The notes beneath the pieces were generated by a model that worked only from the letters and a program-made list of their open reading frames with translations, was not told the origin of the DNA and did no database searches. From Ichthyophthirius multifiliis (taxonomy: Eukaryota; Ciliophora; Oligohymenophorea; Hymenostomatida), in assembly GCF_000220395.1 (NCBI RefSeq), contig NW_004086143.1, positions 1 to 64,000 of the forward strand: DNA of 64,000 nt. The letters are read 5' to 3'. The translations under genes and the position numbers were made by a program. Positions 49,983 to 62,340 of this stretch are shown here, piece after piece; positions within the stretch are counted from its first letter, which is position 1, and every line of letters starts with the position of its first letter.

Positions 49983-50910
49983 TATATATGTATATATAAA
50001 TATATATTAATAAATTAAAAAATTAAAAAATTAAAAATTTATTTTTTATATATATTTTTTTTCAATATATATATATATCTTAAAAATTTTATTTTCATAA
50101 TACTAATTAAGCTCATTATTTTTTTATTATTTTATTTTTATTCAAAACTTTTATTATTATATTTATTTAATTTATTTTTCATAATTTTTATCAAAGATAT
50201 CTTTTATTAATAGTTAAATAGCATAAAAAAGTTTACATTGTTTATTTTTTAATCAGTAGTATTTTTTATCCTCTATATTAATTATCTCAATGTATAATGT
50301 AAATTACAATATTTCTACCTGTATTATTTTTTTATTATTAATTTTATTTTAAATTTACAAAAAGCTTAATAATATAATATAATTTAGATTTTCTGATATT
50401 TTATAATTAATTAAATTTAAATTCATTTTTTATTTTCTCTAAATTTTATAATAATAATAAATATAAAATAGAAAAAGATTAAATAATAATTTTATTTAAA
50501 AAAAATTCATATTTAATTTCAATTCAAAATTTCATAAAATTAATTTTCTATTAAATAAAATAATTAATGTAATTAAAATAATATTTATAATTCTTAATTT
50601 TTAATCTATTATTCTTGGTATTTTATATAATTTTTATAATTCTTAAATAAATATAAATTATTAATTTAATAATATTTTAAAAAAATATAATTTTTTATAT
50701 TTATATTAAATAGTGAATATAATTATAATTTTATTTAATATAAAAAATTTAAATAATAATCTAATAAAACATTGTATTAATATTTTTTTTTTATATATAT
50801 TTTATTAAAATAACTATTATATAATAAATAATAATATTATTCATTTTTTATAATAAATAGCAAAATTCAGACATTTTATAAAAGAATCATATTAATTTTA
50901 TAACATTAAA
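49226..50910. other. A/T spacer with two doubtful mini-frames
   Basis: Mostly A/T with (TA)n tracts near 49948-49979 and 50060. Two short coding-like bits occur: a minus frame at 49394-49516 (listed separately), and a plus frame near 49674 reading MCYSNSLQNNKQKKTK before a good 5' splice site GTAAGT, for which no second exon could be found. Confidence 0.4.
49394..49516 (-). CDS. Possible 40-aa hydrophobic peptide or terminal exon
   Basis: A frame from ATG 49514-49516 to TGA 49394-49396 reads MYNSFSQINLCLWCLGTFF then PPSHVYLNKVILPKEYQVQIE. The composition (Cys, Trp, Pro, Gly, His) is unlike spacer noise. It may be the last exon of a minus-strand gene whose upstream exons I could not find, or a microprotein with one membrane segment. 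Confidence 0.3.
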
Positions 50911-51740
50911 ATGATAAGAGATTAACTAGAGTAAATACTTAAGAAATAATCCGAATAATAGAAACAATGTATTAATTGTTATAAATATGAATAATAGCTT
51001 TAAAAATTAGAAGCAGAAATAAGATGACGAATAGGGGTTTTTTTAATTTTTATATAGTTTTTATAAAATAAATATATATTTATATAAAAGATTGAACAAC
51101 AACTAAAAGTATTAATAGAAAATATGTAATAATAATTAATAGAAAATAAATAATCATTAAAACAAGAAAATTATAATAAATTAATAATTAGAAATATAGA
51201 TAAGTAAAATAAAACAAAAATGTGTAGAAAAAAAAATAGTTTAAACATAAATTAATCTTCTCAATTAAAATTAATAAAGCATTTTTAAAATAAAATTTAT
51301 TAGAATATTGATGAAAATTATAATAGTATATAACATTAAATTCCAAATAATTAAAAAGAAAACGATATAGCTAAATACAAATGCGAAATAAAAAAAAAAG
51401 ACTAAAAAATAAATATAAATAAAATTAAAAAATGCATTTTAAATTAATTATAATAAAAATAATAATACTAACATATAAACATATAATAATAGTAATACAT
51501 AGTATTGCTTTTCTAAAAATGAAAGAATTTAATAGACAGAGAGTACTTTTAGAAAAAATAATGATTATTTTGATAATAATTCATAAATAAATGCATATGA
51601 AAAACAAGTAATTTTTTTATTTTTATTTAGAAAATTTTAATGATATAGTTATTAGAATTAAATTACTTAAAAGACATACAGTTTAGATATAAATACAAAT
51701 ATATAAATAGAAACAATTTCTAAATAAAAAAACATGAGTT
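50911..51740 (+). CDS. Predicted coiled-coil protein, several introns, unknown
   Basis: An ATG at 50911 opens MIRDQLEQILKKQSEQQKQC followed by INCYKYEQQLQKLEAEI, then meets TGA, so an intron must remove it. A second coding block after an AG at about 51091 reads IEQQLKVLIENMQQQLIENK, then KLIKHFQNKIYQNIDENYN. A third block near 51510 reads YCFSKNERIQQTESTFRKNN, ending at a likely 5' splice site GTAATTTT, and a last exon ends near 51735. All parts are charged and Gln-rich, consistent with a coiled coil. Splice borders are not settled, and one join lacks an obvious GT. It is a likely gene, but the model is only approximate. Confidence 0.4.
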
Positions 51741-52170
51741 CTTTATATTTTTAAAATATATTAAGATAATAAAATAATAAAAAAGAAAAAAGACTATTTT
51801 TGAATTAAAATAAAAATCTTTATTAAAAATATATTATATATATATATATATCTCGATAAAAAAAACACTCTTTTTATTTTTTTAAAAAAATCAAAAAAAA
51901 ATAATAATAATAATAAATTGTAAAATTTTAAAAACACAATAAATAAAAATTTAATAAAAATTATATATTTCTATATCTCTATATTTTTTAATTTTTTTTT
52001 TGTTAAAACTCGATTGTAAAAAAAATAGGCAATCATTATTCATTTTTATTGCCTTTTTTTTTTTTTGTGATTAAATTATTAAAAAAAATAATAATAAAAT
52101 TTATTAACAAGTATATAAATTAATAAACAAAAAAATAAAATTTTAACAAAGAAAAACAAAACAGAAAATA
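51741..52170. other. Spacer
   Basis: A/T with poly-A runs and a (TA)n tract near 51835. At 52028-52058 there is a weak inverted repeat (AGGCAATCA / ATTGCCT) followed by a T run. Nothing else is seen. Confidence 0.4.
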
Positions 52171-53929
52171 ATGTACTAAAACTCTTCCCCAACCCATTCT
52201 ATAAGTCCCATATAATACATAAAGCCATCTTCATCATATTAAGTTAATAAAATATCTCCTAAAAGAAGTTTTTAAAGTATAAAGCAAAGTGCCCGTTAAG
52301 AAAATACTTAATAAAGTCCCAAAAAGCACATAACCCCCCCCCAAAAACCAATAAAATGAAGTCGAATTATGGAAAAGTCGCTGTAACGAACTCGAAACCT
52401 CTTTGTGTTAAGTAAACACTGACCTACGAGCTCGCTTCTTTCAAGGCTAAAAAAGTCAAAAACCTTGAGCAAAAAGTAGATGATATTTTAAAACAAAATG
52501 CCACACTAATAAATGAAAACGACCAATTATCTAAATAATTTTCTCAAAAACGACACCGAATCTGATATATGGAAGTCTAAATATGAGACCCAAATGAATT
52601 CTATAATTTAAATAAAGGCGAACTATGAAAGTGAGATTTAAAAGCTTTGGAACTAACTCCAAACTTAGCGCTAATTAAACGAAAAAATGCAATAAGAACG
52701 CGAAAAGGAGGTTTAAGAAAAAAAACAATAACTAATGAATGATAATTAAACATAAATCGAGTCTATTAAGAGATCTCATTGTTCTAATATATCTCTTTAC
52801 GAGGAATAACTGCGAAAAACGAAAGATATAATTGACGAAAGGGAAAAAGAACTACAAAATCTTGAAAACAAACTTTAAGAAAGCAACAAATATACCGAAT
52901 AAGAGACTTAGAGATTAAATGAGTTAAAAGAAAAATTAAGAATGAAAAACTGTCAATAAGAACTCGATAATGCGAAAGAAATCGAAAATTTAAAAAGAAG
53001 ATAGGACGCTCTTAGTCTCGAATAGTTGAATTCATTCAAATAATTACACTAAAGTGAATTGGACGTACTAGAAAGTGAAATCAATTAACTTAAAAACCTC
53101 CTTGAAATTAAAAATTAGGAAATTAATAACCTCATTTAGTAAAATAAAGCCTAAAAAAAAAACTTTGATAATGAACTTGAAGGAATTCGAGTCGAAAATC
53201 AAGCTCTTAAAGAAAAAAATTTATGAGAATAATTTCATAAAGGAGGAAGAAATTAATGATTTATAGGATAAACTTGCAAATTTACATACTACAGATATTT
53301 AGGGTTTAAAAAAGCTCCATGAAAACCAAATAAACGACCTGATTTAGGAAAATAAAGACATAAAGAAAATTCTATAATAGAAAATATAAGAACTAGAAGA
53401 TTAAATCATGGAAAGAATGTAGCAAAGAAATTAATATAATATAAATATAGAATAATTAAATAGTGAAATAGAAACAATTAAATTAAAATGTAATATTTAA
53501 GAAGAAGAAAAAAAACGTGAATATAATGAATATATAGAAACTTTAAATAGAAATAATTAATCTCATTAAGATTGTTAATAATAATAAATTAAGCAAATTT
53601 AATTTTTAGAAGGAGAAATTGAAAAACTGAAAATTATTTTAGTTCACAAAAATAATGAAATGGATAAAATTATATCCTCAAATAAACTTTAGAAAAATAA
53701 TTTTGAGGAAGATATTAAAAATCTAAAAATAAATATAAAAGATCTTCTTCTGAAAATTGAAAATTCAGATTATCAAAATAAAATTCAAGCAGATGAAGTT
53801 AAAAAAAAATTATCAATAAATGATGATATTTATTCTGAAAACTTAAAAAAAGTAAAATTAAAATATATTCATTAGAAAATGAAAATAAGAAATTAAAAGG
53901 TAAAAAATTCATATAAATTAAAAACATAG

Positions 53930-53963
<34 letters not shown>

Positions 53964-54516
53964 GATTAATATTTAATATTATAATAAAGAATAATTAATT
54001 GTCGTTTGTTAAGAATCCAATATTAATTAAGACCATAGAAAATTTTTGGAAAATGAAAAAAATCAACTTAATTAAGAAATAGTTTAATTAAATAATTATA
54101 TTGTTTAATTAGAAAAATAAAAAGCTATAGAAATTAATGATTTGAGATTAAAATTAGAAAAATTCAATAATTTTGCATTTGATACTATTAAAAATTCGCA
54201 TAATAATCATATAACAGGATTAGAAGAAGAAATTTAAAATTTAAAAAATGCTATTTTATCAAAAGATAAATAATTGAATGATTATATTGTTAAATATTAA
54301 TAATTAGAAAATCATTTTATGGATTCTAAAGACTCATCTACTAAAATTTAAGATTATGAAAAAAAATTAAGTTAATTAGGTGCTGAAAATGCTACAAATA
54401 AAAACCTTTATGACGTTTATATTTAATCTAAATCTAGAAAATCTATGTATAGTAGTGGTAGAGTTTTGGTTGCTAATATTAGTAATATTTCTCCTGTGAA
54501 GAAATTTGAAAAATGA
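52171..54516 (+). CDS. Long coiled-coil protein with one-base frame breaks at homopolymers
   Basis: The protein is about 770 aa, nearly all coiled coil after a Ser/Pro-rich start (MYQNSSPTHSISPIQYIKPS). The heptad pattern is continuous through NEVELWKSRCNELETSLCQ, KNLEQKVDDILKQNATLINE, DIIDEREKELQNLENKLQES, SELDVLESEINQLKNLLEI and LEDQIMERMQQRNQYN. It ends SGRVLVANISNISPVKKFEK before TGA 54514-54516. One intron lies near 53901-53989. The coiled-coil reading is kept only by changing frame by one base at five places, each in or beside a homopolymer: C9/A5 at 52334-52347, TTTC near 52440, T4/A5 near 52540, A7 near 53211 and A7 near 53844. Coiled coils of this length are typical of cytoskeletal or basal-body proteins; the specific role is unknown. 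The first 1.1 kb is more G/C-rich than the rest. Confidence 0.65.
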
Positions 54517-54858
54517 AAAAAAAAAAAAATGTATTAAAATAAACTTTTAAAGCAGGATTTTTTTTTTTTTTTTAGTAGTTGATGCTTTAAAAAACTAAAT
54601 AATTTTAAATTTTAAAATAGTTTATATAGTAAATATATATATTTTTTGTTCTATTTATGTTTTTAATATAGTAAATTTATTTTTGATATATAAAATATAA
54701 AAATACTTATTTAATATATATTTAATAAAAAAACTTAAATTTAATTAATTTTTTTATTTATTAATAATGATAAATTAAAGTTATAAAGATATAAAAGATT
54801 AGTATATTTATTTTATTTTCTTTAAATTATTAAAATTAATAATAATAAGTCTTTTAGG
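54517..54858. other. Spacer
   Basis: About 340 A/T bases beginning with a T run. No feature is seen. Confidence 0.45.
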
Positions 54859-55585
54859 ATGGAATAATCTAAATTAAGAAGGATAAGAAATAATACAAAA
54901 ATAAATAGAATATATATAAAGTTAATATATATTTTATTCTGATTTTAATAATTTCTTTATTTTTATTTTAAAGGCATTTAAAAAAATAATGAAATGTAAA
55001 CTAAATAATTTATAAAATGTAATATTAAAAATTTGAATTTAAAAATTTATTATTATTTTTATTTAACAAAAAAAACAAAAGGTGAAAAAAATTTTGAAAA
55101 ATTATAAGAAATTTTGAAATAATTAAGTATTTTTTTATAAATAAAAAAATAATAATATTTATTATAGATCAAGTTTTATTAATACTAGGAGAAATCTATA
55201 ATAAGTAAAAGATTAATATATACTAAAAATAAATAATAGACGAAGAAAATAAATTAAATTTAATAAAACTTTAAAATTTTATTGAATAATTTGAATAAGC
55301 CTATTAGATTTAAGTATTTAAATTATAATAATAAAATTGATAAATATATATATATAATATATATATATTTATATTTATCTATTTATATATATATTTATTT
55401 CTTTATTTTTAAGGAAATATGTTTAAATTAATTAAAATACAATTCGAATGAATCTTCTTTAAGTTTACTAATAGAAAGATGGTATATATTATTAAAAAAA
55501 TAATATCTAGTATTTAATATTTTCTAAAAGGAAAATGGGATAAATAAATAAATATTTAGTTGATGAAATATTTTATAAATTATGA
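54859..55585 (+). CDS. Small intron-rich gene, unknown helical protein
   Basis: Several short exons appear to join. The start is MEQSKLRRIRNNTKINRIYI at 54859. A helical exon follows (GEKNFEKLQEILKQL) up to about 55120. The next exon at 55169-55320 reads VLLILGEIYNKQKINIYQKQ then IIDEENKLNLIKLQNFIEQF. A further exon after an AG at 55414 reads EICLNQLKYNSNESSLSLLI, and a last exon KMGQINKYLVDEIFYKL ends at TGA 55583-55585. The last three joins are in phase with GT...AG borders. The first join is unresolved, so the N terminus may be wrong. No domain is recognised. Confidence 0.45.
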
Positions 55586-55735
55586 TAATAATAATAATTA
55601 AAAATTATAATATTTTACTTTTTTATTAAAAAAAATAAAAAAACATTATAATTTTAATTTAATAAGATATTAATATTTGATATTATTATTTTAATAAAAA
55701 AATAAAAAATAAAATATTCAATATATAAAAATAAT

Positions 55736-56304
55736 ATGGGGGACAATAAAATATTAACAGCATTCCTTTTTCCTTTTAACTTAGTTTTTGCTATAACTGT
55801 AATAAAAAGCTCTTATTTAAAAATCAATTTACTTGATCCTTATTTTAAAGATATAAAAATATAAACACTTGAACAAAAACTAAATCTAATATTACTATTT
55901 TAGTATATTTTTCAACCTATCTCATCTTTATTGTTATATTGACAATTTTCTTTAGAGTACTGACCAAAAGTCCTAATCCAGCTTTAGGAAAAGACCCATA
56001 ATGTGTTATCATATGTTAAAGAATATTATATAATAGTATTGAATAGGCTTTAATATTTGTACCTAATTGGACATTTTAATTAATTTAAAATCAAAAATAA
56101 GAACAAAAGTTATACTTTATTTGGCTTGCTTGTCTCTTCATTGCTGGAAGGATATTATTTGCTATTGGATATTTAATAGGAAATCAGCTTAAAATAAGTA
56201 CTTTAAGAGGAATTGGTTTTTCTTCAACATTAATCATAAATTTATCATTATGCTTACAGAATTTAAAAGTTTTTAATTTACTCTAATACATTCTTAGTTA
56301 TTGA
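55736..56304 (+). CDS. MAPEG-like four-helix membrane protein, one-base frame break
   Basis: MAPEG proteins are small four-helix membrane proteins that include microsomal glutathione transferases. From ATG 55736 the frame reads MGDNKILTAFLFPFNLVFAI and continues to LLFQYIF. It then shifts by one base at the T5 run 55918-55922 into TYLIFIVILTIFFRVLTKSP, the cysteine-containing ICQRILYNSIEQALIFVPNW (the N-x-x-E motif of the family), FIWLACLFIAGRILFAIGYL, TLRGIGFSSTLIINLSLCL, and TGA 56302-56304. Adding one T makes the length exactly 190 codons (189 aa). An intron ending at the nearby TTTTAG is an alternative, but no good 5' site fits. The family call rests on the helix pattern, N-x-x-E and the R-x-x-G-F segment; enzyme activity is not predictable. 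Confidence 0.65.
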
Positions 56305-56378
56305 ATGTATAATTTTATTATATAAACATTTTAATTATAATTTTATTTAAATATGTTTTATATAAAAAATGAAAATTT

Positions 56379-56434
<56 letters not shown>

Positions 56435-56804
56435 TATGGAATATATATATTTATGGAAAAAAATATCTATTTAGTTAGATATATTATATATTGAATATTT
56501 TTATTAAATAAATTTTTTTTTATTAATTAAAATATATATATTATATATTTAAAAATTTTTAATTTTATTATTTTTATTAGATAAAAATATTTTATTTAAT
56601 ATTTTTAAAAATATCTAATTTACTTTTTTTTTTTTTATTAATAAAATAAATATATAAAAAAAAAGTATTTATAGGAAAAGAAAAAATTAACTGATTGTTT
56701 TTAATCTAAGTTTAAATAAGAATATATTTCTAAAAAATAAAATTACAGAAAAAATAAAAAAACACATAAAAATTTATATTGTTTAATAAAAAAAGCAAAT
56801 ATAA
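56305..56804. other. Spacer with AT microsatellite
   Basis: A/T bases between convergent genes with a (TA)n tract at 56382-56430. No gene is seen. Confidence 0.5.
56382..56430. repeat. (TA)n microsatellite
   Basis: About 24 TA units in the spacer between the MAPEG-like gene and uL22. Confidence 0.9.
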
Positions 56805-57569
56805 TCAATTTCCAATTGCAAGTTTAGTTTTTTATTATTATTTTCTTGTTAATTTTTTAGTTGCTTCTTTTTTGGCTTCTTTTTTAACTTATGCAGCTTT
56901 TTCTACTGCGAAAATTTCAACATGGCATCCAGAATTTAAATAAGCTATAAAAAAATAAAAAAAAAATATATATATTTATTTTTATTGTTATATATTTATA
57001 TATATAAATATGTATATTTATATAAATATATTAAATTATACGTCCGATTCTTCCGTGAGCTCTATAAGTTCTTCTTCTTCCCTTTTAAGCTTTATTTACT
57101 TATCCATGAGCTAAGACCAAATTGGAACTGTTTAGGTTCTTTGCCTTTTTTAAATTAAAAATAAATTAACTAATATTAATTATTATTTATATATATATAT
57201 ACAGATGCGTTTGCAGAAAGATTATCTAATAATCCGAGAATAACTTTTACGGATTTAACAGGCCATCTTCCTTTTATTTTATTTTTTAAGAAAAAAAGAA
57301 AATATTTATAATAATTTAAAACCTTAAGTTCTTCCGAATTCCTTAGCTTAAGCAGTTCTACCGATACATCCAGTAAATCTTACAAAAGGAACACATCTTT
57401 TACGATCCAAAACATCTTTAAGATATCTTTAAGCGAAACTTAAGTTCATGCCTTTGATCGCATTAACTACTTCATAAGTGTTCTTGAAATGGATTCTTAA
57501 ATCTTTTGCAGAAGCTTTTACTGCTTTGGTAGGTACTGCAGGTTCTCTTGAATATTTTGTTTTACCCAT
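56805..57569 (-). CDS. RPL17: 60S ribosomal protein uL22 (L17)
   Basis: uL22 lines the peptide exit tunnel of the large ribosomal subunit. Four exons (57323-57569, 57203-57270, 57042-57144, 56805-56944) join to exactly 186 codons, 185 aa, the usual length. Conserved pieces are [20 protein letters not shown], the helix [50 protein letters not shown], and the tunnel hairpin [12 protein letters not shown] running into [11 protein letters not shown]. The C terminus is Lys/Ala/Gln-rich. TAA stands at the invariant Gln of TAQAKEFG. The plus-strand frame 57478-57726 is a shadow. As expected for a ribosomal gene, codon choice is more G/C-rich than in neighbouring genes. Confidence 0.95.
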
Positions 57570-58039
57570 TTTAAATTTTTATATATCTGAATTTTTTTTT
57601 TATTTAATTTTTTGTTATTTTAATTTTTTATATTACTTTTTTTTTTATATTACTTTTTTTTTTTTTATTTTTTTTTCTTATTTTTTTTTAGTTTTATACT
57701 TTTTATATTTTTATTTTAATTATTAAATCTTAATTTTTATTAGATTTCAAATTAATTCAATAATATTTAAATATTATAAAAAAAACAAAAATATAGACTT
57801 TGTTTTTTTATATTAAAATATGAATTCTTTATGAGTTTTTATTGATAATTATATTATTTTTAAGAAAAAATTAAATTTTATATTTTAATTAAAGTATTAA
57901 TTACTTTCTAAATAATATTAATGAAAATAAATAAATAAAAAAATAGAATATTATTTAAATCTATTTTCTTTAAATATTAACAAACAAAATAAAAATATAT
58001 ATATTTTAATTAAAAAATATTTATCTTATGTTTTTTATA
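57570..58039. other. Spacer, T-rich then A/T
   Basis: About 470 bases upstream of uL22, beginning with long T runs on the plus strand (poly-A on the coding strand). It probably contains the uL22 promoter; no specific box is recognised. Confidence 0.45.
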
Positions 58040-58860
58040 TCAAAAATCTACAAAAAGAAGTTCGTTTTTTATTTTATCTGGCATAATAGGTATATTTATT
58101 TTATCTGCATTATTACTAAAAGATCCTTTTTCAATATCATACATAGCACTTACATATGTGAATCCTTCCATTTAACAAGATTCTTCACATTAACCATTTT
58201 TATTTTTATTTTCAATTTCAGGTTCTTCTACAAAAAGTATATTATTCAATGTAATTTTATCAAAAAGAATAATTTTAGAAGTAAGAATAGCTGTATCAGT
58301 AGTCATTTACATTTCTGTTAATCTTCTATATTCAAAATTTAAATCTCTTAATTCTTTAGTTCTATCTTTTGGAGGATGATCTCCTAAAATACCTCCGAAT
58401 ATAAAAGCATCAAATTTATCAAAATCAGCCGGCTAATAATAATAAACAAAAAATTAAAAAAAATAATATTAAAATATACTTCTAGTTCTTTTTCACCTCT
58501 CATATCTAATAAAACAATTCTTTTAAAAGGAATTTATATATCTTTATTTTAATCTTATAAATTTAATAATTTATCATCTTTTATATATTAAGGTAATTTA
58601 TTCTCGAATTTCAAAGTTAAATTTCCTCCTCTTTTTTTCTCTTCTTCTTCTAAAATTTTGATATTTTTTATATAATTTCCATTTTCATCTGATTCGAGGT
58701 CTTAAAAATTCTTTGCATTTGTAAATACAAGCTTTGAATTTATGTTTTTTAAATAATCCATTACATTTATATATTCATGTAAAGACCAGTCATAAAGTCC
58801 TCTATCTACTTGCTCAATTATGAAATATTTTGTACTTTCTTATGAATTATTAGTAATCAT
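58040..58860 (-). CDS. SFM1-like SPOUT methyltransferase (DUF431 family), 257 aa
   Basis: Yeast Sfm1 is a SPOUT-fold enzyme that methylates an arginine of ribosomal protein uS3. Two exons around a 47-nt intron (58433-58479) give exactly 258 codons. Landmarks are the N-terminal KYFIIEQVDRGLYDWSLHEY, SKLVFTNAKN, the strand RIVLLDMRGEKEL, and the knot signature DAFIFGGILGDHPPKDRTKE. RRLTEMQMTTDTA, with TAA at the conserved Gln, and an extended C terminus with a Cys pair (QCEESCQMEGF) follow. The GGILGDHPP-x-DRT and QMTTDTA motifs are near-diagnostic for the family. The substrate in ciliates is inferred from yeast. Placement next to a ribosomal gene may be chance. The plus-strand frame 58028-58321 is a shadow. 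Confidence 0.9.
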
Positions 58861-60179
58861 TTTATTTTTATAATATAATAAATAAAATTTTATACAAAAA
58901 TTAATAAAATAAATTTAGATTTATTCTAATAATTTAAAAATAAATATTAAAAAATTATTAATTAATAATAATTTCAAAATGTAAATTATAAAATAAGTAT
59001 TTTAATATAGTTAAAATACTTATTTACCTTTTAAATTAAATTCTGATATACAAAAATATAAAAATAAAAAAACAATAAATTTATTGTCATTATTATATTA
59101 ATAATAAATTATAAAAATAAATAAAAATTATTTCAATTTCAACTTAATAACTGCTTATTTATTATCTTAAAAAACATCAATGATACTTTTTTTTATAGTA
59201 GTATATTTCAACAAGTATATATAAGTTTTTAATTATTGATTATATAAAAAATATATATTTTGAATAATATCATGAAACTAATATTATATAATTAAAAATA
59301 TTTATTTAATTTTGGTGTTGACAATATTTTAATTGTATTATTATATAATAATTTTAATGAATAACATACTTGTATAAATATAAATTAATTTTTATATGTT
59401 TCTGTATATATGAATAGAATTTATACATATTTAATGTCACTAAGATTTCATATCAGGAGTTATATGGATATATATTTTTCCAATATAAAAATATATCAAA
59501 AGCTTAAATCCCATAAAAATTTGGAGATATTAAAATATTAATTTTAACTAAAAAAATTAAATAAAAACAAAACAAAAAACCAAATTTCAATCATTATTAG
59601 ATTTTCTTAAATTTCTAAAAAGAAATATAAAACTTCAGTAAATATAAATAATTTAAGAAAATTTCTTTAAATTACAAAACTTTTATATTAATACACAAAT
59701 AATACGCTCTTTTACAAGAAAATATACAATAATAATAGTAAATAAATTTAAATTATATACGGAATAAATAATTATGTTCATTTAAATTAGTCAAATTAAA
59801 AATAATGGTGAAATAAGGAATAAACTAATTATTAATATACTTAAAATTTATGAAAATAATATAATTAATATATAAAACCATATCTAAAGATTTATATAAT
59901 TATTAAAAAAATTAAAATTTATCAAAAAGAATTATATATTTATCATTTAAACAATTAAAACTGAAAAAAGTTTTATTTGTTTAACCAAATTTTCTCCACA
60001 TTATATTTAAGTTTATATTTTCAATTCAATAATTCTATTTATTGCAATAAATTACAAACAAACTATTTATTTTTATGATTCTCTAATTTATATATTCGAT
60101 ATTCTATTAAATTTTTAGCACTTATTTTTAAAAAATTATCTATTAATTTAATGTATAAAAAAATGACTTTTAAATATAT
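58861..60179. other. A/T spacer, possibly with channel relics at its end
   Basis: About 1.3 kb without a usable frame. Scattered Phe/Leu-rich bits after about 59980 could be remains of the transmembrane part of the channel pseudogene that follows, but I cannot align them with confidence. Confidence 0.4.
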
Positions 60180-62340
60180 TAAAGCATATTTTTTTATTAA
60201 CATATAAAGCTTAATTTTCCTTCTATACTTAAGATTTATAGATAAAACAATTATTATCTATTATATTATAGTAGAATAGATTTTATTCTTAAAATGAAAA
60301 GATATACTATAATAAAAAAAATAGTATATAGAATGTGTATTAAAAAACATATAATTAAACTTATTAATTTGACTATTTTTTTTATTTTAGTGACACATAG
60401 TCTTATAATTAAACCATATAATTAAAAAAATAAATTTATAATAGCATGGCAATTATTGCCCATATATGAAAAAATAAATATTTACCCATTACTACAATAA
60501 CAATAAGTTTATTTATTTATATATTAAAAAAAAATCATAAGAAAATGAAATAAAACTGTTAGTTATGGAAGATATTTCACTTCCAAGAAATCTTATGAAG
60601 TAACATTTCTAACTATAAATATGATTTTTAAATGTTGGTATTTTCTTATTCGATAAATAGTATAGGAATGATTTTGTAAGAAATAAAGAAATAATCAGCC
60701 AAATAAAATATATATATATAAAAATGAAATAAAATATGAGTTTATATAAGATATTTAGACATAAAGTACGTTAATGTAAATTTAAAATGTAGAGTTAGAC
60801 ATTATCTCAAAAATAAAAATACAGAGAAAATGAAAAAGAAGATAAATATTAAATAAACTTAGAGATTAAATAATATTAGAAACCAATACAGAATTCTTAA
60901 TAAATACAATATATTCTTATCTAATTTTCATAATAAACTCTTTAAAAAATAATTTATATAATAATCCCCCAAATCAATTTATATTAAAGAATAATAATTA
61001 TGATGATCGATATATATATTTTATATTTTTGGAAGAAATAATTTTTTTTTTTTTTTTTTTTTTTTTTCAGGTTTACCTAGAAAAGACTCTGTGAGAAATC
61101 TAGATTTATAAAAATTATTTAAGATAGATTTTTTTATTTTTTTTTATAAATATATTAAACCAATTTTTTAGGGATTTCTTGAAAGATTTAAAATAATCTA
61201 AAAATAAATAGTTTATAAAAATGATTTAAATTAAATTTTCTTTCTTTTAAAGAATCGAATGCTTAATTTACTTCTAAAACTCCATTATACTTCGAAAAAA
61301 AATAAAAATATAATATTAAAAAATAATTTTTCAATTTAATGAATTCCCTTTTTAAATTTGTTTGAAAAACCAAAAGAAGACAAGATTTCATCGAATGTAT
61401 ACTAAAAAAAAAGGAACTATTTTTTTACAAAAAAAATAAAAAAAGGAATTTATTTTAAGATATAATGTTAATATTTTTTAAATATTTAAATACAATGTTT
61501 AATCTATATATTTATTTGAAAGTAATGAAGTATAAAAAATTAACACTCCTGTCTTTTTACTGAATTACTAACTCCAGTATCTTAAATTTTATTGTCCATT
61601 TACAAAAAATTATCAATCAATTAAGAAATGAATATTTAATAAAACATGAATAAAAAGTTAAAAAATTGACAATAATCATTTTATCATTTTAAAAAATGAA
61701 GCAATTAAAAAGTAACTATTCATCTGAATTTTAAACCAAAATTTTAAAGTAATTCATTAATTGAAATTGAATATATTTAATTCATTATAGAAGTTTATAT
61801 AAAACACAAAAATTCATTTATTGAAAATTCAAGCAAACCTGTAAATATTTTTTTCTTTTTTAAGTTAAAGGTTAAATAAATTCATAAGTTTCAACTATAT
61901 TTATTTCTAGAATATATTTTAAACTTCGTTTAAAAAACTAAAATATAAAATAAACTAATAATGGAAATAATAATATTATTCTAATAAACATAAGCAAATT
62001 TATAGTCTGAAAAGCATAGATAAAATATGGAATTAAAAAGGTTATTATAAAGGATAAATTTAAATAAAAAAAAATCTTTCTATAGAAATAAATGAATAAA
62101 ATTCAATTTATTAAATACTTTACAAGTAAATAATCAGTAATAATATAATAAAATGTTTAAATAAAATAAAATTATATAAAATATTTAGATTAAATGAAAA
62201 ATAAAACTCGATTTTTTAATAATAATATTGTCAAAAAAATAATATACATTTAGAAAATCAAGTAAGAGATAAATAAAAAAAATTGAATATAATAGTAAAA
62301 AGGGGAATTAATATTTTAAGTAGAAAATGAAAATTCTAAA
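60180..62340 (+). pseudogene. Relic of a cyclic-nucleotide-gated K+ channel
   Basis: Pieces of a ciliate K+ channel occur in the right order but in changing frames. The pore at 60555-60600 reads TVSYGRYFTSKKSYEV where a working channel has TVGYGD then ITP and NSYEV. S6 follows as FLTINMIF and, one frame over, YSINSIGMILQEIKKQ (60650-60700). The C-linker is recognisable as CRVRHYLKNKN (60785-60820). The nucleotide-binding domain starts with QFILKNNNYDDRYIYFIF (60972-61025), then jumps through a T26 run to GLPRKDSVRNLDLQKLFKI (61071-61125) and FLKDLKQSKN (about 61175). The selectivity Gly is changed, about 50 residues of the binding domain are missing at the T run, and TGA and frame changes recur. 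This is a dead gene. Earlier membrane segments (60180-60540) are barely recognisable. The 3' limit is approximate. Confidence 0.72.
61042..61067 (+). repeat. T26 homopolymer inside the channel relic
   Basis: Twenty-six T followed by CAG. It lies where the first half of the cyclic-nucleotide-binding domain should be. Confidence 0.9.

Noticed and set aside
57478-58321. Two plus-strand frames
   Set aside because: Shadows of uL22 and the SFM1-like gene.
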